Notes: a model not told the origin generated them from the sequence alone. A DNA stretch of 50,240 nucleotides from an uncultured Bacteroides sp. (GCA_958477465.1 CAUEFX010000027.1:1-50240), one strand, 5' to 3'. Counted from the stretch's first letter, positions 9,768 through 18,755 are shown. Numbers and translations: made by a program.

Positions 9768-10743
9768 AAAGATATTTATGCAGTCGTGGCTCCGGCCTCA
9801 TTCTCGTGCAAAGTCGGTTTCTACGGATCAATGGTATCTGGACTTTGCTAACCGGCTTTTCCTGTTGCTCGGCTCTTCGAGGCCCTATATGGGAAAAAGA
9901 ACGGAGGAGATACAGCGAGCTGCCATTATGCTGACTCTATACCTGGAAGACTGTATAGCGAATGTAGGTGGATGGCGGCGTTTCTGCGACCTGTGCCGGC
10001 GGCTGTATGGCAGTTGGCTTCCTTTTTATGAGTTGTCGGAAGATTATGTCCCGGATGAGATAAACGAAGCCGACATCGCCTTTGTCTTGTGGAAACTCGG
10101 TTCGGACGATGGCTTTTCGGCAACCGTTGCCAACCCCTTTGACAAAGAGAAGTTACAATTGGCAGGAGATGTTTACCGGTTGATGGATGATGTGTTTGAG
10201 CAGGCACCTATCACGGAAGTTCCTTCCGGCGATTGGGTATTACCGTCCGAACAACTGTTAGTGGAGCGGACTTCCCTCCCCGAAATAACGCCGGATGTTC
10301 AATTGCCGAAAAGTGTAAAGCTCTTTCTGGAGGCTTCGCATGGTGAGCAGTTGATGTATTTTCCGCTTTACGAGCAGATGGCGGATTTCTGTGTGGAGCA
10401 TCTGCATTGGAATCGGGCGGATATCCCCGATAAACCGGATGAGGGCAGTGACAACACCGTTCTCTTTGCCAATCCCAAAGGCATTCTGATGGCACCGGAT
10501 GTTGCACAATTCTTTTGTGATAAACGAAATGAAACGGCCTACAATGAAGCGGCGGCTGTGGCGGAAGGGTATAGGATGTTTACCGATAAGGGACGTTGTC
10601 CGTTCGATTTGCTAAAGTATGGCGTGGAACGGAATTTGTTCCCCGCAGCACGGCTTCCCTTTGAGAATGGAAAAGAAATACTGAAGAAAAACTGGGATTT
10701 CATTGCCCGTTATTTCTTGGGTGAATATTATGAAGGAAGATAA
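9736..10743 (+). CDS. Uncharacterised Bacteroidota protein (possibly DUF3843)
   Basis: The predicted soluble protein of 335 residues has no signal peptide or membrane segment. It starts with a basic stretch (RKIFMQSWLRPHSRAKSVST) followed by TDQWYLDFANRLFLLL, and has many aromatic and acidic residues throughout. It resembles a Bacteroides family that I tentatively recall as DUF3843; the function is unknown. The start is uncertain: ATG codons at 9736 and 9754 are both plausible, and the first lies inside a 21-base tandem repeat. It lies 43 bases after sprA on the same strand and is followed after 2 bases by a very small basic ORF, suggesting co-transcription of the two. Confidence 0.7.
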   Translation: MKYSRDMERNRKIFMQSWLRPHSRAKSVSTDQWYLDFANRLFLLLGSSRPYMGKRTEEIQRAAIMLTLYLEDCIANVGGWRRFCDLCRRLYGSWLPFYELSEDYVPDEINEADIAFVLWKLGSDDGFSATVANPFDKEKLQLAGDVYRLMDDVFEQAPITEVPSGDWVLPSEQLLVERTSLPEITPDVQLPKSVKLFLEASHGEQLMYFPLYEQMADFCVEHLHWNRADIPDKPDEGSDNTVLFANPKGILMAPDVAQFFCDKRNETAYNEAAAVAEGYRMFTDKGRCPFDLLKYGVERNLFPAARLPFENGKEILKKNWDFIARYFLGEYYEGR

Positions 10744-10745
10744 TT

Positions 10746-10883
10746 ATGAGTAGTGTAAGAAGAAATACTTTTTCGGGTAATTCGCGTTCTAAAAATAACG
10801 GAAAGCCCAAACCTACCGGAAAACGGATCGGGAAGTCAAAACCTGCCAAGGCAAATAATCAGTTGAACAGGCGGGTGAAATAA
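10746..10883 (+). CDS. Small, highly basic 45-residue protein
   Basis: The ATG lies 2 bases after the stop of the preceding gene. The 45-residue product starts MSSVRRNTFSG and is dominated by Lys, Arg, Asn, Gly, Pro and Ser, with a repeated K-P motif (GKPKPTGKRIGKSKPAK). It has no hydrophobic core, so it would be disordered and could bind nucleic acid; that is inference. Tight spacing and continuous basic composition favour a real gene, but no family is recognised. Confidence 0.5.
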   Translation: MSSVRRNTFSGNSRSKNNGKPKPTGKRIGKSKPAKANNQLNRRVK

Positions 10884-10910
10884 TATCTCCTGCACATATC
10901 TCCTGCACAG

Positions 10911-11008
10911 GAGGGGGTGTCAAAATGAGCAAAACTTAGAATTCATCCTTGCCACAAATACTTGTAGCAGAGGTGAATTCTTTGAAAAGGACATTTTGAT
11001 ACACCCTC
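10911..11008. repeat. 98-bp element with GAGGG..TCAAAAT inverted ends (copy A)
   Basis: The left end GAGGGGGTGTCAAAAT and right end ATTTTGATACACCCTC match as inverted repeats at 14 of 16 bases. Inside are AGAATTCA/TGAATTCT and TGCCACAA/TTGTAGCA pairings, so the whole element can fold back on itself. The same ends bound a second element at 16411-16596. It lies between two convergent genes and may also end transcription. Confidence 0.65.
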
Positions 11009-11074
11009 TGCTCAAGATTCTCCGAAAAGGCAGTTTGTATGGACAGAGCAGGTGTATGCAGGGGTAGTCACTCT

Positions 11075-11911
11075 TTACTCGGCCTTTTCATTCTGTTGTT
11101 TTTGTTCTATCTTTTTGGTGACAAACTGTATTTTCAAGTTCGCTTCTTCCTGCTCCTTCTTTATCTGTTCGATAGATGACAGCAGTTGCGACAACTCGTA
11201 AATACCGGCAAGTGCCTGTCTGTCGGCGGGAGTCATGGTGGTGGTATACTTACGTTCTCCGATGTATTCCACTTTGATGTTTTTGTCCCGGTTCAGATAG
11301 AGGAAGCCTATTACGTTTCCGTCAGCTCCCATTTTATAATCGGCTTTTTCTATTTTCTCTCCCAAGTCTGCCGTTTCGTAGCTGTCTTTGGATGCCGGTG
11401 TCTCGGCAAAACTGCCGTCCGGTGCAGTTACTTTTACGGCAAAATGATGGATGTTGCTTCCTCCGCAATAGATGGAAGTCATGCTCATCACTCCCTGTTC
11501 GCTTACCTGAAAGCGTAAGAAAGAGCGGTGCAGATTCTTCTCAACCGTTTGTGTCGGCCAAAAGTAATTGCCTATCTGCTGATATTCAGCATCTTTTTCC
11601 AGTACATATTTATTTTTGATCTTTTCCAGTTCCTGCTGTTTGGTCTGCATAATGCTATCCAGGTAGACCAAAGTCTGCTGCTGCTCTTTCAGTTCCACTT
11701 GTTGCATTAGTCTGATACCCTCTCTTCGGGTATCGAAGGCTTTCGGGTATAGAATTTTAATGCTGTCTATCTGTAGTTTGGCTTCGTTGTAGTCTCCTTG
11801 TGCAAAAGCGTTGCGGGCGGCATCCAGTCTTTCATTTGCTTTCTTTTCCACATCATTGCCGCATGAAGCCAGTAATAAGGTAACACAGAGTCCTGCAATC
11901 AGTTTCTTCAT
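11075..11911 (-). CDS. Lipoprotein with coiled-coil segments, function unknown
   Basis: The 278-residue protein has a lipoprotein signal (MKKLIAGLCVTLLLASC, Cys17) and so is probably anchored in the inner or outer membrane facing the periplasm. Residues 25-100 form charged helices with a TPR-like look (ARNAFAQGDYNEAKLQIDSIK), continuing as a Gln/Lys/Glu-rich helix (QQTLVYLDSIMQTKQQELEKIKN). A middle beta-rich part (residues 120-210) contains SMTSIYCGGSNIHHFAV. The C terminus is again coiled coil (EEANLKIQFVTKKIEQKQQ). No enzymatic motif is seen. It is divergent from the CCA-adding enzyme gene, with its own promoter candidate. Confidence 0.85.
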   Translation of the reverse strand: MKKLIAGLCVTLLLASCGNDVEKKANERLDAARNAFAQGDYNEAKLQIDSIKILYPKAFDTRREGIRLMQQVELKEQQQTLVYLDSIMQTKQQELEKIKNKYVLEKDAEYQQIGNYFWPTQTVEKNLHRSFLRFQVSEQGVMSMTSIYCGGSNIHHFAVKVTAPDGSFAETPASKDSYETADLGEKIEKADYKMGADGNVIGFLYLNRDKNIKVEYIGERKYTTTMTPADRQALAGIYELSQLLSSIEQIKKEQEEANLKIQFVTKKIEQKQQNEKAE

Positions 11912-11939
11912 TTTTTTTATTCTTTATGTTTATTGCTGG

Positions 11940-11970
11940 CAAAAATACGAATTTAGTGTGAAGAGTGAAA
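11940..11970 (-). promoter_or_regulatory. Promoter of the lipoprotein gene
   Basis: The minus strand has TTTC, 19 bases, then TATTTTTG, close to the Bacteroides consensus. It lies about 30 bases upstream of the ATG at 11911. Confidence 0.5.
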
Positions 11971-11989
11971 TGTAAAGAATGAAAAGTTG

Positions 11990-11997
11990 TACCTTTG
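11990..11997 (+). promoter_or_regulatory. -7 box of the CCA-adding enzyme gene
   Basis: TACCTTTG matches TAnnTTTG and would give a leader of about 65 bases before the ATG at 12069. The -33 position is poor. Confidence 0.45.
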
Positions 11998-12068
11998 CAC
12001 TCCAAAAGTGTCAATGGGTGGTATGAGGTCTCTTCCGGTCATTGATTTTTAATTTCTAAATATCCATT

Positions 12069-13502
12069 ATGATAGAGTTGACTCAAGAAGAACTGAAACA
12101 ACGCTTTAGCGATAAAATATTCGGGCAAATTTCGGAAACGGCCGATGCTCTCGGTTTGGAATGTTATGTGGTAGGTGGTTACGTTCGTGACATTTTTCTG
12201 GAACGCCCTTCTAAAGATATAGATGTGGTGGTGGTAGGAAGCGGCATCGAAATGGCCCAGGCATTGGGGAAACATTTAGGCAAGGGAGCACATGTCTCCG
12301 TATTCAAGAATTTCGGTACGGCGCAGGTGAAGTATCACGGACAGGAGGTGGAATTCGTAGGTGCACGCAAAGAGTCTTATCAGCATGATTCTCGCAAGCC
12401 GATAGTGGAAGACGGTACTTTGGAGGACGATCAGAACCGACGGGACTTTACGATTAATGCGCTTGCGGTTTGTTTGAACAAAGGCCGTTTCGGAGAGTTG
12501 GTCGATCCGTTCGGTGGCATGAATGATCTGAAAGAGAAAACGATACGCACCCCTCTTGATCCGGATATCACATTCAGCGATGATCCGTTGAGGATGATGC
12601 GTTGTATCCGTTTTGCCACCCAGCTCGGTTTTTATATAGATGACGAGACGTTTGAATCTCTTTGCCGTAATCGGGAGCGGATTGAAATCATTTCCCGTGA
12701 ACGGATAGCGGATGAGCTGAATAAGATTATCCTCTCACCGATACCTTCAAAGGGATTCATTGACCTGGACCGTAGCGGATTGCTGGCTCTTATTTTTCCC
12801 GAGTTGGTAGAACTCCAAGGAGTGGAGACCCGCAACGGCCGGGCGCATAAGGATAATTTTTATCACACACTCGAAGTACTCGATAATATCAGCAGGCATA
12901 CGGATAACCTTTGGCTACGTTGGGCTGCCTTGCTGCATGACATAGCCAAACCGGCCACCAAACGTTGGGAGCCCAAAGTAGGATGGACTTTTCACAATCA
13001 TAATTTCATTGGTGAGAAAATGATTCCGAATATCTTCCGGAAAATGAAGCTGCCGATGAATGAAAAGATGAAATATGTACAGAAGATGGTGAGTCTGCAC
13101 ATGCGTCCCATCGTCATTGCCGATGATATTGTGACGGATTCTGCCGTGCGACGTTTACTTTTCGAGGCGGGCGACGATATTGACGATCTGATGACGCTGT
13201 GCGAAGCCGATATTACTTCCAAAAATATGGAACGCAAACAACGCTTTCTGAATAACTTCGCGTTGGTGCGTCGGAAACTGAAAGACTTGGAAGAGAAAGA
13301 CCGTATTCGGAATTTCCAGCCTCCGGTGAGTGGTGAAGAAATTATGGAGATATTCGGACTTACTCCCTGTAAAGAGGTGGGGGCGTTGAAAAGTGCTATA
13401 AAAGATGCTATTCTGGATGGTGTAATTCCGAATGAGTATGAGGCGGCCCGTGCCTATTTATTCCAAAAAGCGAATAAAATGGGACTTGTTCCTGTAAAGT
13501 AG
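12069..13502 (+). CDS. cca: CCA tRNA nucleotidyltransferase with HD domain
   Basis: This enzyme adds or repairs the 3' CCA end of tRNAs from CTP and ATP. The 477-residue protein has the class II nucleotidyltransferase head with GGYVRD at residues 36-41 and the metal-binding Asp50 and Asp52 in KDIDVVVVG. RRDFTINALAV follows near residue 125, then the neck segment SDDPLRMMRCIRFATQLGF. A C-terminal HD phosphohydrolase-type domain has LRWAALLHDIAKP (His290, Asp291) and SLHMRP. Some members of this superfamily are poly(A) polymerases. The HD domain and length fit bacterial CCA enzymes, and a second such gene elsewhere would be needed for another role. It is a single gene, convergent with the M24 peptidase. 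Confidence 0.9.
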   Translation: MIELTQEELKQRFSDKIFGQISETADALGLECYVVGGYVRDIFLERPSKDIDVVVVGSGIEMAQALGKHLGKGAHVSVFKNFGTAQVKYHGQEVEFVGARKESYQHDSRKPIVEDGTLEDDQNRRDFTINALAVCLNKGRFGELVDPFGGMNDLKEKTIRTPLDPDITFSDDPLRMMRCIRFATQLGFYIDDETFESLCRNRERIEIISRERIADELNKIILSPIPSKGFIDLDRSGLLALIFPELVELQGVETRNGRAHKDNFYHTLEVLDNISRHTDNLWLRWAALLHDIAKPATKRWEPKVGWTFHNHNFIGEKMIPNIFRKMKLPMNEKMKYVQKMVSLHMRPIVIADDIVTDSAVRRLLFEAGDDIDDLMTLCEADITSKNMERKQRFLNNFALVRRKLKDLEEKDRIRNFQPPVSGEEIMEIFGLTPCKEVGALKSAIKDAILDGVIPNEYEAARAYLFQKANKMGLVPVK

Positions 13503-13521
13503 AATTGGGTATTTGGTAGAA

Positions 13522-13551
13522 GAGGTTGTGCCGATGTTTTGACACAACCTC
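13522..13551. terminator. Hairpin between convergent cca and M24 peptidase genes
   Basis: GAGGTTGTG and CACAACCTC form a perfect 9-bp stem with a 12-base loop, 19 bases after the cca stop. There is no strong T-run, so termination is only likely. Confidence 0.5.
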
Positions 13552-13603
13552 CGATTGTGGTAGTTTTCAAGATACGGTAGTTCGGAAACTGTCGTACCGA
13601 ATT

Positions 13604-14767
13604 TTATTTCAATTCGATAATCTCTTCGTTGCAGATGGTCAGTTTTTCAACTCCTTCGTTGGTTACCGCCCATGAGTTTTCGATACCTACAGGGCCTATG
13701 CCCGGTAATACGATTTTCGGTTCGAGTGCAAATACCATACCCGGCTCCAATTCCTGTTTCATGCGTGGTGCCAGCACCGGCATTTCGTTTATTTCCAACC
13801 CGATACCATGACCGATGAAGCGTGCCTGTTGGCTGATGCCCATGAAGTATTCTGCAAATCCGGCTTTGGTAACCATGTCGATAGCCGTGTTGTATAGATC
13901 TTCGCATACAGCCCCCGGTTTAGCTAATGAAGCAACTTCGTTCTGTATATCCAGACAAACCTGATGTGCAGTGTAAGCTTTCTCGTTGAGTTTACCAATA
14001 GAGAATACGCGGCTCATATCTCCCATATATCCGTTGAAGTTTCCTCCTAAATCAACCATTACGCTTTGTCCTTCTTTTAAAAGAGTGTTGTTGACACCGC
14101 CGGGCAGGGCCGGGTCGAGCCCTTCACCACCTAAGGCAAAGTCGTATGGGGAAGGAGTGGCAGCGTTATCACCGGTCAGTACGCTTCCCATGAAAATTTC
14201 CATGCTCTGACCGAATACCCGAAAGATTCCCAGGGAGCCTTCCAAGCGCATCAGGCGCTCGATTTCAATGGATAGTTCACGGTCGGTCATTCCCGGACGA
14301 TAGACAGTGGGAATTCGGTCGTACGCCTTGGCATGTGCAATGCCTGAACGGCGGAACATTTCAATTTCAATGGCTGTCTTGGTACTGCGTGCCTGGCGGA
14401 TAACCGGCGTTCCATTGACGACTTCCGCATCTGGAAATAAAGCGGCCAGCCGTAGATATTCCGTGTAAGGCAGCTCGTCACCTTCCAGCATCAGTTTGGT
14501 AGGCAGGGGCAATTTCTCTTCAATCAGAATGCCCGGAATCTGTTCCGGTTTACGGACGGGGAAAATGTGTTCTCCCGAAATGGTGTTCGGACGTTTGATA
14601 AACAGGCGGGCGGGGGCATTAAGTGGCAGGTATAAATATCCACTGACAACCCGACCATACGTATAGAGCAGATTTACATTACAAGTGATCAGTGCGGCAT
14701 CGATTCCTTGCTGGGCCATAAGCCGGCGAATCTTATCGCGGCGTAATTTTAATTCCGGTTGTAACAT
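13604..14767 (-). CDS. M24 family metallopeptidase (Xaa-Pro aminopeptidase type)
   Basis: The 387-residue cytoplasmic protein has a creatinase-like N-terminal domain (starting LKLRRDKIRRLMAQQGIDAALI) and a C-terminal pita-bread fold. The five metal ligands of M24 enzymes are visible: Asp in VMVDLGGNFNGYMGD, a second Asp at the end of that run, His in FIGHGIGLEINEMP, Glu in FALEPKIVLPG and Glu in GPVGIENSWAV. Such enzymes usually cleave N-terminal residues before proline. The exact substrate is not determined by sequence. An extra segment around residues 190-220 (GDNAATPSPYDFALGGEGLDP) is typical of a Bacteroidota/Firmicutes subgroup. It is a single gene. Confidence 0.88.
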   Translation of the reverse strand: MLQPELKLRRDKIRRLMAQQGIDAALITCNVNLLYTYGRVVSGYLYLPLNAPARLFIKRPNTISGEHIFPVRKPEQIPGILIEEKLPLPTKLMLEGDELPYTEYLRLAALFPDAEVVNGTPVIRQARSTKTAIEIEMFRRSGIAHAKAYDRIPTVYRPGMTDRELSIEIERLMRLEGSLGIFRVFGQSMEIFMGSVLTGDNAATPSPYDFALGGEGLDPALPGGVNNTLLKEGQSVMVDLGGNFNGYMGDMSRVFSIGKLNEKAYTAHQVCLDIQNEVASLAKPGAVCEDLYNTAIDMVTKAGFAEYFMGISQQARFIGHGIGLEINEMPVLAPRMKQELEPGMVFALEPKIVLPGIGPVGIENSWAVTNEGVEKLTICNEEIIELK

Positions 14768-14842
14768 TTCAATAGTATGTTTTTGATTTCAATTTCATGG
14801 CGCAAAGTTAGGCTAATTTAATTGAAAATGAAACCTTCGGAA

Positions 14843-14888
14843 AAAAAAGTACGCTACCTACGTCCTGTCACAGGAGGTAAGTAGCGTA
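14843..14888 (-). terminator. Rho-independent terminator of the NAD-type GDH gene
   Basis: Read on the minus strand, TTTACGCTACTTACCTCCTG pairs with the following CAGGACGTAGGTAGCGTA and is followed by eight T residues. It lies 44 bases after the stop at 14932. Confidence 0.8.
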
Positions 14889-14931
14889 AACCACAAATAC
14901 AAATACAACTAAACAAAGTTTTATTACATGG

Positions 14932-16269
14932 TTAGATAATTCCTTGTCCCATCATTGCATGGGCCACTTTCATGAATCCTGCAATGTTGGCACCTTTCAT
15001 ATAATTTATATAACCGTTATTTTCAGTTCCATATTTTACGCACTGGGAATGGATGTTACTCATGATTTGGTGGAGATGCTTGTCTACTTCTTCTGCACTC
15101 CAGGAAATGTGCATTGCGTTCTGAGTCATTTCCAAACCTGAGGTTGCTACACCACCTGCATTGACTGCCTTACCCGGGCCGTACATGATTTTTGCAGCAA
15201 GGAAAGTGTCGATTGCTTCAGGACGGCATCCCATATTCGATACTTCACCCACGCACATAACTCCGTTGGCAACCAGTTGTTTGGCATCTTTCTCGTCTAC
15301 TTCATTCTGAGTGGCGCAAGGCATGGCGATATCCACTTTCTGTTCCCAAGGTTTCTTGCCGGCATAGAATGTAGCGTTCGGATATTGTTCTGCATAAGGT
15401 GCTACAATGTCATTGCCGCTGGCACGAAGCTCAAGCATATAATCGATCTTTTCACCGGAGATGCCATCCGGGTCGTAGATGTAACCGTCTGGACCGGAGA
15501 TGGTAACTACTTTCGCTCCCAATTCTGTTGCCTTGGTTGCTGCTCCCCATGCTACGTTGCCAAAGCCTGAGATTGCTACTGTCTTACCTTCAAAACTGGT
15601 TCCTTTATCTTTCAACATTTGCTGAACAAAGTAGCAGGCACCGAAGCCGGTAGCTTCCGGACGAATGAGCGAGCCTCCGAATTCCATTCCTTTACCGGTA
15701 AAGGTTCCGGTGTGTTCGCGTGTCAACTTCTTGTACATACCGAACATATAGCCTACTTCACGGCCACCTACGCCTATATCACCGGCAGGTACATCCATAT
15801 CCGGTCCTATATGACGCCATAGTTCGAGCATGAAAGCCTGACAGAAACGCATGATTTCCGCATCGCTTTTGCCACGAGGAGAAAAATCGGAACCGCCTTT
15901 ACCGCCACCCATCGGAAGAGTAGTCAGCGCGTTTTTGAACGTCTGTTCGAAACCTAAGAATTTCAGAATGGAAAGTGTCACTGAGGCATGGAAACGGACA
16001 CCGCCTTTGTACGGGCCGATTGCATTATTGAATTGTACACGATAACCTAAATTGGTCTGTACTTCACCTTTGTCGTCTACCCATGTCACGCGGAATGTAA
16101 AGATACGATCCGGTTCTACGAGTCTTTCGATTATTTTAGCCTTTTCAAATTCCGGATGTTGATTGTATATATCTTCAATAGAGAGAAGTACTTCTTTGAC
16201 TGCTTGGAGGTACTCAGATTCACCGGGATGCTTTGCCTCAAGAGAGGACATAATTTTCTGAATATTCAT
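14932..16269 (-). CDS. gdhB: Glutamate dehydrogenase, predicted NAD-specific
   Basis: This 445-residue hexameric-type enzyme interconverts glutamate and 2-oxoglutarate plus ammonia. Catalytic and substrate residues are present: Lys88 (PYKGG), Lys112 (TFKN), Lys124 (GGGKGG) and Asp164 (PAGDIG). The nucleotide fold reads SGFGNVAWG with Phe236, and TISGPDGYIYDPDG with Pro260 and Asp261. These match the NAD enzyme of Clostridium symbiosum, where Phe238 and Pro262 are known to set NAD preference. Its paralogue at 22117-23451 has Ser at both places. An NAD-linked enzyme would normally favour glutamate breakdown. It is a single gene with a TATATTTG element at 16322 and a strong terminator. Confidence 0.93.
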   Translation of the reverse strand: MNIQKIMSSLEAKHPGESEYLQAVKEVLLSIEDIYNQHPEFEKAKIIERLVEPDRIFTFRVTWVDDKGEVQTNLGYRVQFNNAIGPYKGGVRFHASVTLSILKFLGFEQTFKNALTTLPMGGGKGGSDFSPRGKSDAEIMRFCQAFMLELWRHIGPDMDVPAGDIGVGGREVGYMFGMYKKLTREHTGTFTGKGMEFGGSLIRPEATGFGACYFVQQMLKDKGTSFEGKTVAISGFGNVAWGAATKATELGAKVVTISGPDGYIYDPDGISGEKIDYMLELRASGNDIVAPYAEQYPNATFYAGKKPWEQKVDIAMPCATQNEVDEKDAKQLVANGVMCVGEVSNMGCRPEAIDTFLAAKIMYGPGKAVNAGGVATSGLEMTQNAMHISWSAEEVDKHLHQIMSNIHSQCVKYGTENNGYINYMKGANIAGFMKVAHAMMGQGII

Positions 16270-16321
16270 AATACTATGTTTTAAAAGGTTGTTTCTGATA
16301 AAATGTCAACTACTGACACTG

Positions 16322-16329
16322 CAAATATA
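16322..16329 (-). promoter_or_regulatory. -7 box of the NAD-type GDH gene
   Basis: The minus strand reads TATATTTG about 53 bases before the ATG at 16269. A -33 TTTG is not at the usual spacing. Confidence 0.45.
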
Positions 16330-16410
16330 GGAAAACTTTTCAATATGCGTATATTTTATGAATATATTTTCGCTAAATAATGATAAAATGATAGTTAAGA
16401 ATAAGAAAGT

Positions 16411-16596
16411 CAAGGGGGTGTGTCAAAACTGAATTTTAGGAAAAGAAAACTTTCAATCTAAAAATTGACGCTCTATTCAACCATAAAAAGAGCCATATCA
16501 TTACTCAAATATAGAGTTGATATGGCTCTTTTATATCTATTGGTTACAATCTGTAACTTGTCAGAGTGGACATTTTAGTTTTGATACACCCTCTTG
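16411..16596. repeat. 186-bp element with GAGGGTGTATCAAAAC-like inverted ends (copy B)
   Basis: The 23-base ends are inverted repeats with 20 matches (left AAGGGGGTGTGTCAAAACT, right AGTTTTGATACACCCTCTT). The ends are related to those of the element at 10911-11008, but the interiors differ. Inside are a 15-bp perfect hairpin (16486-16532) and GTTACA-ATC-TGTAAC. It fills most of the 346-base spacer between two leftward genes. A MITE-like relic or an old IS scar that serves as a terminator fits best. Confidence 0.65.
16486..16532 (-). terminator. Hairpin ending the prolyl oligopeptidase transcript
   Basis: AAAAGAGCCATATCA pairs perfectly with TGATATGGCTCTTTT over 15 bp, with a 17-base loop that can itself pair ACTC/GAGT. 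The stem ends in T-runs on both strands. It lies 84 bases downstream of the leftward peptidase gene and within repeat copy B. Confidence 0.65.
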
Positions 16597-16615
16597 GATC
16601 GTCTAATCGTAAATT

Positions 16616-18727
16616 TTAAAATGTTGGTTTCATATTCAAGTTATACATGATAAATCCATAGATATCGGCTTGTTCTTCCAGCACTTTGGCCATCGGTTTA
16701 CCCGCTCCGTGTCCGGCTTTGCTGTCGATGCGGATAATGGTCGGATTGGTACCGTCGTTACATTCCTGTAAGGTAGCTGCAAATTTGAATGAATGTGCAG
16801 GAACCACACGGTCGTCATGGTCGGCTGTGGTAACCATCGTTGCCGGATATTTGGTCCCGGGCTTCAGGTTGTGCAGCGGAGAGTATCCCTTCAGGTATTC
16901 GAACATCTCTTGGCTGTCTTCGCTTGTGCCGTAGTCGCTTGCCCAGTTCCAGCCGATTGTGAATTTGTGATAACGGAGCATATCCATTACACCTACCTGC
17001 GGAATGGCTACCTTGAACAGGTCGGGGCGTTGAGTCATGCACGCACCTACCAGCAGACCGCCGTTCGAGCCACCTACGATGGCAATTTTTTCCGGATGGG
17101 TGTATTTGTTGTTGATAAGGTATTCGGCTGCCGAGATGAAGTCATCGAATACATTCTGCTTTTGCATTTTGGTGCCGGCTATGTGCCACTCTTCGCCGTA
17201 TTCGCTGCCACCGCGCAGGTTGACTTGTGCATAGATACCTCCGTTCTCGAGGAATGGAATGCGGGACGTTGTAAAACCGGGATTGAGGCTGATGCCGAAA
17301 CCGCCGTAACCATAGAGGAATACCGGATTGTTTCCGTCTCTTACCAGATCTTTTTTATAAGTAAGGAACATTGGAATCTGAGTACCGTCTTTGCTGGAGA
17401 AGAATGCCTGCTCCGTTACAAAGTCGTCAGAGTTGAATTTTACTTCCGGAGCACGGTAAAGTTCATAGGAATTCTTATCCATGTCATATTTGTAAATAGC
17501 GCCCGGAATGGTGAAAGAGGTGAACATGAAGAAGCACTCTTTGTCGTCTTTCGTGCCGCTGAAACTGACGGAGCCTAATGACGGAAGCTTGATTTCGTGC
17601 ATGCGTTTCCCTTCCAGGCTGTAAACGTAAGCATGATTGGAGGCATCCTTGTCGTATGTCAGAAACAGTTTTCCACCGATGACCTCTGCACTCGACAGAA
17701 CAGATTCCGTTTCGGGTACGAGCTCTTTCCAGTTTTCGAGCTTCGGGCTGTTGATGTCGGCTACCATAATCCGGTTTTTCGGCGCACCGTAATTGGTAAA
17801 CAGATAGATGTTGTTACCGATAACTTCAATCGGAGAATATTGATAATCAAAGTCCGTAGTCAGCTGTGTAAAGGGAGCATTGGCTCTCTTCAAGTCCTTA
17901 ATGAACAGATTATTGCCTCTCCCGGCTCCGGATTCATATACAAAGAGAATCCGCTCATCTTCGCTTGTGCCGGCATAGTAGAAACGTTTCGGATATGCCG
18001 GATTCTGATAAATCAATTTATCCTCTGTCTGGGGAGTACCTATCTTATGATAATATATTTTGTGGTTTTCATTTACGTTGGAGAACTCTTTGCCTTTTAC
18101 CGGAGCGTCATAAGCGCTATAGTAGAAGCCTTCTCCCTGCCAGGATGCTCCTGTGAACTTTGCCCATTCGATGTGGTCGTCGAGCAACTGACCGGTAGCG
18201 GCATCCAGCACGTATATTTCCGTCCAGTCCGATCCGCTGCGTGAAATGGTGTAAGCGGCATATTTCCCGTTATTGGAAAAAGAGAGTCCTGTCAATGCTA
18301 CCGTGCCGTCATCCGACAATTTATTCGGATCGAGGAATACGCGCGGTTCTCCTTCGAGAGAATCCTGCACGTAGAGTACACTTTGGTTCTGAAGTCCGTC
18401 ATTTTTGTAAAAGTAATATTTTCCGTGTTTCTTGAATGGCGCACCTATTTTTTCGTAGTTGGCAAGGTTGGTCAATCGCTCCAATAACTGTTTCCTGAAA
18501 GGAATTTGAGCCAGATATTCATTGGTTACCTTGTTCTCTGCTTCTACCCAGGCAGCTGTAGCTGCACTCGTATCATTTTCCAGCCAGCGATAAGGGTCGG
18601 CTACTTCTGTTCCGAAGTATACGTCTACAGTGTCTACTTTCTCCGTATTGGGATAAGTCAACTTTTTCTGTTGGGGTGTGCATGACATAACCATGATTCC
18701 ACTAAGTAATAGGATTTCTTTTTTCAT
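16616..18727 (-). CDS. Prolyl oligopeptidase (S9A), lipoprotein
   Basis: The 703-residue serine peptidase has a beta-propeller (residues about 90-440) and an alpha/beta hydrolase domain. The triad is visible: Ser554 in VGGSNGGLLVG, Asp638/639 in DHDDRVVPAHS, His673 in KAGHGAGKP. These numbers nearly equal those of mammalian prolyl oligopeptidase. It should cut short proline-containing peptides. The start at 18727 gives a lipoprotein signal (MKKEILLLSGIMVMSC, Cys16), which places it on a membrane facing the periplasm. The frame is open back to 18808, but that 27-residue extension would bury the signal. A TATATTTG element at 18756-18763 supports the shorter start. It lies between the two glutamate dehydrogenase genes, so peptide breakdown may feed glutamate metabolism (inference). 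Confidence 0.93.
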   Translation of the reverse strand: MKKEILLLSGIMVMSCTPQQKKLTYPNTEKVDTVDVYFGTEVADPYRWLENDTSAATAAWVEAENKVTNEYLAQIPFRKQLLERLTNLANYEKIGAPFKKHGKYYFYKNDGLQNQSVLYVQDSLEGEPRVFLDPNKLSDDGTVALTGLSFSNNGKYAAYTISRSGSDWTEIYVLDAATGQLLDDHIEWAKFTGASWQGEGFYYSAYDAPVKGKEFSNVNENHKIYYHKIGTPQTEDKLIYQNPAYPKRFYYAGTSEDERILFVYESGAGRGNNLFIKDLKRANAPFTQLTTDFDYQYSPIEVIGNNIYLFTNYGAPKNRIMVADINSPKLENWKELVPETESVLSSAEVIGGKLFLTYDKDASNHAYVYSLEGKRMHEIKLPSLGSVSFSGTKDDKECFFMFTSFTIPGAIYKYDMDKNSYELYRAPEVKFNSDDFVTEQAFFSSKDGTQIPMFLTYKKDLVRDGNNPVFLYGYGGFGISLNPGFTTSRIPFLENGGIYAQVNLRGGSEYGEEWHIAGTKMQKQNVFDDFISAAEYLINNKYTHPEKIAIVGGSNGGLLVGACMTQRPDLFKVAIPQVGVMDMLRYHKFTIGWNWASDYGTSEDSQEMFEYLKGYSPLHNLKPGTKYPATMVTTADHDDRVVPAHSFKFAATLQECNDGTNPTIIRIDSKAGHGAGKPMAKVLEEQADIYGFIMYNLNMKPTF

Positions 18728-18755
18728 TATAAATAAGTTATTTGTACTTAAAGCA

